From Marchantia polymorpha subsp. ruderalis (lineage: Eukaryota > Streptophyta > Marchantiopsida > Marchantiales > Marchantiaceae), in assembly GCA_037833965.1 (NCBI GenBank), contig AP031353.1:8434501-8498500 (forward strand): a stretch of 64,000 nucleotides of DNA. The letters run 5' to 3'. Position numbers and translations under genes: made by a program. Below the pieces are notes generated by a model. That model did no database searches and was not told the DNA's origin. It was given only the letters and a program-made list of their open reading frames with translations. The first letter of the stretch is position 1; every line of letters begins with the position of its first letter. This document shows positions 56,601 to 64,000 of the stretch, one piece after another.

Positions 56601-59600
56601 CTATTTACCAAGTCTGATTGGAAGCCGAAGATTTCTTCGCGCGGTGTATTTATGTTGCTTTGGCAAATTGAGTGTTAGACCTTGCTTCATCGTGTTCGTG
56701 AGCTTCGTGCTCATCGGCTAGCAATGCTCCATCGTAGTGTAGATGATCAACATAAACATAAACTTGGACTAAGGTCTGGAGCTTACTGTACATGATTTTA
56801 AAGCCACAGCGTGCCATTTTCTTTTTATAACAAAACAAATAGGGAGGAAGTAAGTCATGTCAGTGAAGTAATGTCGTGGGACTCGTGTCAATCCAGGCGA
56901 TGATCCTGCCCGCGTCGAAAGAGGAAGGAATATTGATAAAAAAACGATACGCTGTTTTTAATGACGACGGAACGCTAGCAGAACTTAAAGGCTTTGAAAT
57001 AAAGCGGCGGGGTGAGCTTAAGCTTATCAAAGTTTTCCAGGTGATGGACTAACCTCTTAGATTCTTGAAAAGATTTGCACCCTCAGTGATCAGGAGGCAG
57101 GTGTTTCATGTTACAAAGATAGATCTAATTTTAAACGATATCTAATATGGAAGTTCCTGCTATTTGGTGCCCCAGTTGGTTTCTGATTTCCTTAATGTTC
57201 TCTGTGACAGGCAGAAGTTTTCGAAAATTTTCTTCAAGGAGATACCTTGGAGGAATGTTATGCCGCTGTTGCTGAAATTGCAAATCGTTGGTTAGATATG
57301 CTCGAGGTATTGGTCTCCAAATTTTCTTGAAGGTTGTGCCTGGTACATTTCGCTGTTTACCCAAGTGCAGTACTCAAAGTTGCGCGTCAAATGACCCGTA
57401 AGACCATTTTGTTGTGTGTAGAATCAAGGATTGGACCTTGCTGACAGCGAGCTGCTGGACTACATCTCGGAGTCCAGCACTATGAGCAAGTCTCTTGAAG
57501 AATACGGAGATAGGAAGTCTTGCGCCATGACAACTGCCAAACGTCTTGCAGACTTCCTAGGCGATGCTATGGTGAAAGACAAGGGTCTTAGCTGTCGATA
57601 CATCGTTGCAAAAGATCCGCCGGTTTGGTTCTATCCAAAATCTCTGGAGTTTGCTTGTTAAGCTCCTTGTACTATCAAGAAACTCGCTAGTTTGAAATTA
57701 ATCCAGTCTTATTTGTTCACCAACAAGCTTCAGACTTAAGTAAATTAGAAACTAAGTTTTTCAGGATATGCCGTCAGAGAATGTCTTCCAGCTTTTGAAG
57801 CTATACTCTCATGTCATGTTTGTAGGGAGCACCGGTGAGCGAGCGCGCCATCCCAGTTGCCATATTTGAAACCGAACCAGGCAAGCACTCTACGTCCAGA
57901 CACGATAGTGACTAGCTGGCTGCAAAGACTAACGTGTTGAGTTGTATTTACTTGGTCATTCATAATTCAAAATTGAAGTGTTGATTTTTCCATGCAGCGA
58001 TTATGAAGGCATACTTGAAAAAGTGGTGCAAAAGTTCTTCAGACGTGGTGTTTCGATCGATTGTGGACTGGGCCTATTATCGCCAACGCCTTAGCTCAGC
58101 TATTCAGAAAATTATTACGATCCCAGCTGCTATGCAGAAGGTGTGACCAAGATTTGACCTCTTCATTCTGGGCTAGAATATCTTCTGGGCTTCTCATAAA
58201 TGGCTATTTGCCACACTAGCGTACAGAACACGTTTATATGTATTCACGCAGTTGTGGTTGCTTCGATGTTTAAGACTTTCATTGGGATGGGATAATCTTC
58301 GCTGGGATGAGACTGCTACATTGTTTGCGAGACTACTTCAAGAGGAGTTACTATCTTCTGCTTGCTATTTCTCAGGTTTCAAATCCTGTTCCGAGAGTCA
58401 CCCATCCAGAATGGCTATGGAAGAAGGTCCGTGAAAAGGACGACAAATATCGACAAAAGAGTCTCACTGACATGTTTCAGAAGAAGCCTGCAGCACTTCC
58501 TGATGGTATAGAAGATCTCGAGGACATGTGCAAGACTAGTGAAAAGCATCGTCCTACTCTTTCGGCTCCATCTCACAAGAAAGGGGATTTGATTGACGAA
58601 ATCCCTCTTCAAGAAGGTGAATGCATTGGCCAGGAGGACATTCCTCCCATTGAGAAGTCCTTGAACGAAGATCCTGAGAACGAGGCTCGAAGCAAGACTC
58701 CAGACAAAGAGGTGGATTACGAGGCTTGGGTGGAGTACAAGAAACTAAAGCGGAAAGAGACTCGTGAACAGCGGAAGAGACAAAGGTTGCTGTCTTCTCC
58801 TTGTTTAAGAAACGTCCCTAAGTCTCAAATGTGGTCAATATTCTTTCCACAGGTGGAGAGGTTGTCTCCCAGAATTTTGCTGTGTTCCTAACACTAACAG
58901 GTTCTACTATGACACACCAGGGAAGTGATCGATCCTACGGGAGATGATGCGGTTGTTGCCCTCCCTCGAAATGTTTCTCGTAAGGATGGAAAAGGCAAGA
59001 GGCAGGCAGGTGTTGGTGCGATGTTCCGGAGCCAGCAGGCGGCACTTACAAGATCCCACTGGCAGGTATCTGTAGTTCATACTTTTACAGGTGCAAAGAA
59101 GCCAAATCATGTGTTACATAATAAATGTATGTTCCAGAGCTGTGTAACTCTGAAGCTACTGAAGACATATCCAGTATTTGCAAAAAATGTTGGTTTTCAA
59201 ACAGCCCGGATCAACTCTGACATGCCGATCATCTTTTAATCGGGCCTTAGAACTCATGTCTGTCCTTAACGTCTGCAGTTGCTGCAGCTTGTTCCAACTC
59301 AAAGTCCCGGATTCTTCAGGGCATGGATTTTGGTTGCTGGTGAGATGTACAAGCTCCAGATACAGGTACCACGTGTATTTTACATCAACACACGAGCCCC
59401 TCCTGATACTGAATCAGGAAAGCGCGTTAATCGCGTTCTACCGCACATGAAGACTTGCTTCAATCTGCTTGAGGTGATATCACTAAAACTCCTGGCCTTT
59501 TAGAATATACTGAACTTTCAAAACTGCATTTCTTCTGTCATGTCCTTTTCAATTTGCAATTTCAAGCTATTTGTTGTAGTTGGCATTAGAAGAAGCTGTG

Positions 59601-62600
59601 TGAGCCTGCACTTCTTCCTTTGCATCCCCTGCATTTCCTGCTCTGATCTAAAATACACGTTCTTAAAGAATGAGTTGCTTTGCATCGATCAGGTGGTTTG
59701 TGATGAGGCACAATTCAAGGATGCGAGGAAGTTCCTATCAGCACATCTTGCTGATCCCGATGTCGAGGTAAGTGGGCTGCACGTAATTTTTGTGAGTTGG
59801 ATAGCTTCATGTGAGCTTGCAGGCATCTTGTTTCAAATTACTTGTCTCCGTTACCCCAAGGCCGTAGAGTAAGCAGCACTGGAGAGTAAAAGAAACAACT
59901 GAGCCAGAAGAAGGTTTTCTTATCGAAAGAACATCATGCGAATGAGTTTGCCGCCTTCTGACTGTGTGCGCTTCAAATCCAGGGAGTCTACGAAACTAAA
60001 ATCAGTCCCTTGCAACAAGCAATACTACGATTAGGTTGTGTCTGTACCGTGGATGCGAAAGCCAGCAAACGAAACGCCAATGCCACTTGGTCTGTTGATG
60101 AGCTACATATGAAAACAACGGCAGAATCCGCGTACCTGAAGGTTGCTTTGAATTCTTTCTTTATTTATCAAAGGTTCGTTCGTGACACTCTCTCAACCCA
60201 TGGTCTTAATTGATATCTGCATATCTGGGACGTCCGTGCCTGGATACAAGTCCAATGTTCGAGTCCCGGATGGGAGTCATTCTCTTGACCCCAAGAAGAG
60301 CAAGATGATGAACAACCCCTCCCCTTACACCCTGTGGTGTAGAGATTATCCATTTCGTCATATCTTTACCAGCAGCCCTTCAGTCAGATGTAGAGAGACT
60401 CTATACCATATCTCTGTCAGCTCGTATAGCCAAGAACGAACTCACATAGTCAGGCCTAGCTTCAAAGACCGAAGCTGCTACTCTTGGATTCGAACCTCTT
60501 TAGCTAGATGAGCCAGTAAAGCTATTCTTGTTGCTTTACGGGCTCATCCAGTAAAGCAACAAGGATGCGGCGAACTATGCTTATCTATGGGGAGATGTCT
60601 TACAAAAACACATACAATCTTCACTCCAATATATCCCTCTCATCTTCTGCTTCCCTTTTCATCTCATCTTGCTATTGCTTCCCAGTCTTTTACTGCTCGC
60701 AACCCGCAGCTAAGCGAGGAGTCTTCAGCTTATAACAGGCTATCAGAAACGATTAAGAATTATCAGAAGTCACTGCGCCACTTCTTGGATATTTCATAAA
60801 TTCTGTGGTTGCTGATAGTACCCGTCCTTCACAATCCCCATGTACACGAGTGTCATGTGTTATATATATCTTTCTGAATGTCATTTTTAGCTTTCGACAT
60901 GATTTATCTTCACTATTTCGTTGGCCTTAGCTCAAATGTTTATGCCGTACGCTTTTTCGACCCAGAGCTAGTGATGGAGGAGTTTACTGGCCGATGACGT
61001 ACACAAATGTCCTGAAAAATAGGAGTATCACTTGGCGCGTATTTGTTTATTATAATTATTGAGTTGTATCGTTGGAATGTTATCCCCGAGAAAGATTCTC
61101 TCTGTATTAGGAATTTAAGGCTCCAGGAGCTGCATTGTCAAACCTTCTGACCCAACGCGAACCTGTTGCGTCAGTTGCATGAATACGCGAGGACTGTATA
61201 CTCTGTACACACCTGCCGCTGAGAAGATCCTGGTGGTGGTGGTTAATCCTCGCAACAATAAGGAAGTCTCTTCAGTGCAACTTGAGAAGCAATTTCGAGA
61301 CGCTGCCAGCAACTCTGGCCTGTCAAATCATGAGGTCTCAACTTGGACGGTCAAGGTAAGCATTGTTTACAGATTCAAGCAGAGAACGCATACTGTAGGG
61401 AGAGATTGACAATTAGAACCATCAATGAGAATGGCTTAATATTACAAATAGCTTTCTGCTTTCCACCGACATGGTCGGTATAACAATGCTGCAATTGAGG
61501 CTGAGTGAAAGTTACTGTCAAAATATCGATATTTCTGCCGAAATCGGTAAAGAATGACAAAAATGACTTCGGGTTAGGGCAAACTGAAGCAATCTAAGCG
61601 GCACCAAAAGGAAATCAATTTCAGTCTTAGTTGAATGCTTTTCATCTGCAATGATACTATTAACGTCTAGTTCATTGGCCAACAAACAACTAGTGTCTCA
61701 GTCAGCATCTAATATTCTTCTGGCAGGTTGAGTATTTATCCAGCCATCAAGACGCCGGAAGACTGCTAAATCGGAGTTTGGTTGAGTTCAGGTTAGTAAC
61801 GTCACTTTTGCACACTGCGTTTCAGAGAATTGTCCAGGAGCTTAAAATTGGTATTCGAGAACATAGGGATCAACAAAACCGGCCAAAACCTTGGACCTGA
61901 CGACACAACGGTTGGTTTTTCGCTTGTAGGGATCAGCATCCAGGTCCCACCGTTGCACTTACTCAGTGCCCCAACACTGAGGATCTCATGGCCATCGTTC
62001 CCCTGCTCAACGAGTTCCCGTGTGTGCAGATCCCCTGCAATGTCCGCGATAGTCAGTACCAGGTACGATACAGATGTAATGTATGCCACTCAGTTGTCCT
62101 TATGGTGGCAGTGATGTTGCTGTTTTTCAAAAGCACGAGTAGTGACTATTTGTAAGGCCGCTGCTTCTTCATAAAGTGGTGAAACTTGTGGTTGAGCTGT
62201 TTGAGAAACTTGTGCTTTCCTGTGATCACTTCCGAGCTAACTTTGATATCTCATTTGGAGAAACAGGCTCTTGGCTGGCAACCCATTGCAGGAAGAGTTG
62301 CAATGCACAGGTGTGTTGCTTCGTCTGTCTGGTTACAAGAAAGAATCTCTCTCGCCCGATACGCTCACGTGAGTTCCCACCAAGATCAGTCTCAAATAAT
62401 TGGTTTTCACTCGCTGAGGTTTTTGGAAGCAGCAAGAAAATACCTTTTTCAATGGAATTTTTACATTTTGGTTACTGTGTCCGCAGGTTCCGCTAGGAAA
62501 CGTTGACTCTGATTGGCTTCTGTTTACAGCCGACACATTCTATTCACGCGCTTTGCGTGAAAATCAGCAGGTACCTCCAATTCTAACAAGCCAGGCTTTC

Positions 62601-64000
62601 GACTTCCTTGTTATTCTCAGTGGATGTGACGTAAGTTCAGCAAGTTGATTGAAACTCGGTGACTCTTACGGAATTGTCCTATTGTGCATCTACAAAACTG
62701 CATGACTTATGTGTGATGTCAGTGACGTGAACTTCATGAAACATCACCGTAGCAGGGAAAGCTTGTATGGTGTGCTTGAGTATAGTGGTTCATATGCGTC
62801 TTCAGGTTTAACCTGGTTCCACGTTCACTAAGCAGGTGCTTTGGAGTTCGGATGACGGCGTACCGGATCTAGGTGGTGCCATCACGGATGACAGCACATC
62901 TCTAGAGGATGAAGTAAGTAGGGTCAATCCCCGTATTATACTGAACATAGTAGTATGCTCGTGGTACGCTCGGTACCCTTCTTATACCTTTGTGTATGTT
63001 TTAGACGAGTATTTACAAAGGAAGGCAATTAATATTTAAAAAAGGCAAAAAATCCGAAAATGAGAAACAAGTCTAATTGAATTGACTGCCTTTATGATGT
63101 AACGTCACGAGCGTTTGTATACATTTTAGCTATGAACTTTGGAAAGGGAGATCATTGTAAGTATATATCCCTGCTTCAAGTTCTGCTTTTTTATGCAGAA
63201 ACAGGACTCGGAGGATGCGTAGATCTGACTTACCCATGGCTACTTGAGCTGAATGCAGGTTCAGCAGCCTGCTGTTTCGTTTCCAGGTGCATATCGCAAC
63301 GTAACCATCGAGTTCAAGGTGTGATTCTGCCATTTTTCACTATCCTCTATGTATCTTCTCTTGAACTTCAAGCATCTTCCAGGTGCTGGCCACCTGGCTA
63401 TTCTCGATATTCCAACTCATATGCTATGTCAATATCTTCATACTCCCTCTTCGTGATCTCTTGTGGCTGCAGATCTATCACTTGGCTGTGAATGCCCTTC
63501 TAAAAAGCAGTCAGATTAGTGAGTTCGAAGGAGGAACTATTGACGGAGACGGCAGCGCTGCATTTAATGATGGAAGTAATACCTGGAATGAGGAGATTTT
63601 TTGCTCTCCTGCATTCCGAGTGCTGAAGCAACTAGTCGGTGGTTGGCTTGCTGATGCTATTTCTACTGGAAACAACTATTCGGATGCCTTACTACAACAT
63701 GTCTATCGCTGGATTTGCAGGTATTATTGTGTCTTCATAAGAGTGTATCCTTGTATCTCTCCGTATCGTCATGAATCTCTGGATATTCGTTCACTATCAG
63801 CTAACGAGAAAAGGAAGATTTAACGTCGTGCGTTGTTGATGTTTAGTTATTTTGTATTCCCCACTGCTGGTGACATTGCAGTCTTCGTGAAGTCCTTATT
63901 TTCAAACCTGAAGCTGAAGCAGATGATAAAAGCCTTTTACTTGTTTGACCCTATTTCGTAGCTCTGAGCACCCATCTTTTAACGTCGGAAATTTGGACCA
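47653..64000 (+). CDS. POLE: DNA polymerase epsilon catalytic subunit, 3' end beyond window
   Basis: This is the leading-strand replicative polymerase with proofreading exonuclease (nuclear, B family). Forty-one coding exons give 1,817 codons, with no break in frame: 47653-47910, 48081-48149, 48485-48544, 48753-48848, 48959-49119, 49315-49418, 49690-49907, 50078-50164, 50629-50763, 51335-51457, 51788-51871, 52155-52319, 52461-52637, 52941-53054, 53201-53305, 53750-53868, 53998-54142, 54369-54463, 54684-54789, 55269-55348, 55855-56031, 56274-56361, 56512-56592, 56897-57040, 57211-57306, 57422-57622, 57826-57880, 57998-58140, 58376-58785, 58921-59065, 59279-59473, 59693-59767, 59983-60173, 61175-61355, 61727-61791, 61930-62062, 62267-62368, 62487-62570, 62836-62913, 63259-63318, 63473-63720. 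A further exon may begin at 63962. Exo I is FDIET (D286, E288), Exo II NGDFFD (D376) and Exo III YSVSD (D474). Pol motif A is DVAAMYPN (D637), motif B NSFYGY (825-830) and motif C DTDG (D872, D874). All catalytic acids are present. The intron after exon 27 is GC-AG. The N-terminus is a basic, Gly-rich tail. Confidence 0.96.
60507..60548. repeat. 16-bp stem-loop in a POLE intron
   Basis: GATGAGCCAGTAAAGC (60507-60522) and GCTTTACGGGCTCATC (60533-60548) pair at 15 of 16 positions around a 10-nt loop. CAGTAAAGCAACAAG, a second copy of part of the arm, follows directly. It lies inside the ~1-kb intron between POLE exons 33 and 34. Confidence 0.75.

Noticed and set aside
60220-60300. tRNA-like TGTTCGAGTCCCGG motif
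   Set aside because: The flanks do not pair as a T-stem and no cloverleaf can be formed.
60470-60510. tRNA gene on the minus strand (GGTTCGAATCC)
   Set aside because: No acceptor stem, D-arm or T-stem pairing can be drawn, and the A-box-like and B-box-like motifs are fused.

Overview
The window is nuclear DNA of a land plant. Three multi-domain host genes are clear orthologues of plant MCM5, the DNA polymerase epsilon catalytic subunit and an At1g55270-type F-box/kelch protein. The first two are split by many short GT-AG introns. The style of the repetitive proteins at the left end suggests a bryophyte, most likely a liverwort such as Marchantia. That assignment is an inference from memory of that genome and was not tested.

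Layout. 1-7790: two diverged copies of one LTR-type retroelement in inverted, tail-to-tail orientation, with a 2-kb spacer between them. About 9240-14446: a third, more distant and GC-rich copy whose two long reading frames are open. It is packed with a short palindrome (CGCCTGTGCACAGGCG and relatives). 14447-17858: intergenic, with small tandem repeats. 17859-18401 (-): a single-exon, GC-rich SnoaL/NTF2-fold gene. 21457-29154 (-): MCM5, complete in 19 coding exons (730 codons plus stop), with two E2F-type sites upstream. 29.7-40.8 kb: AT-rich block with no gene I can recognise. 41775-43153 (+): F-box/kelch gene, preceded by a run of stem-loops in its presumed 5' leader. 43.2-47.6 kb: intergenic. 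47653 to the window end (+): POLE, 41 coding exons resolved (1,817 codons); the 3' end lies beyond the window.

How the genes relate. MCM5 is a subunit of the replicative helicase and Pol epsilon is the leading-strand polymerase, so two replisome partners lie about 18.5 kb apart and diverge, with the F-box gene between them. Each contains one non-canonical GC-AG intron. The retroelement region at the left looks unrelated to these genes.

The strongest candidates for something undescribed are the stem-loop array at 41478-41683, the dispersed palindrome family at 9534-12124 and the retroelement family that carries it. All exon boundaries were read by eye. Each was checked by codon count against the neighbouring exons, and the reading frame stays open through all of MCM5 and all resolved POLE exons.
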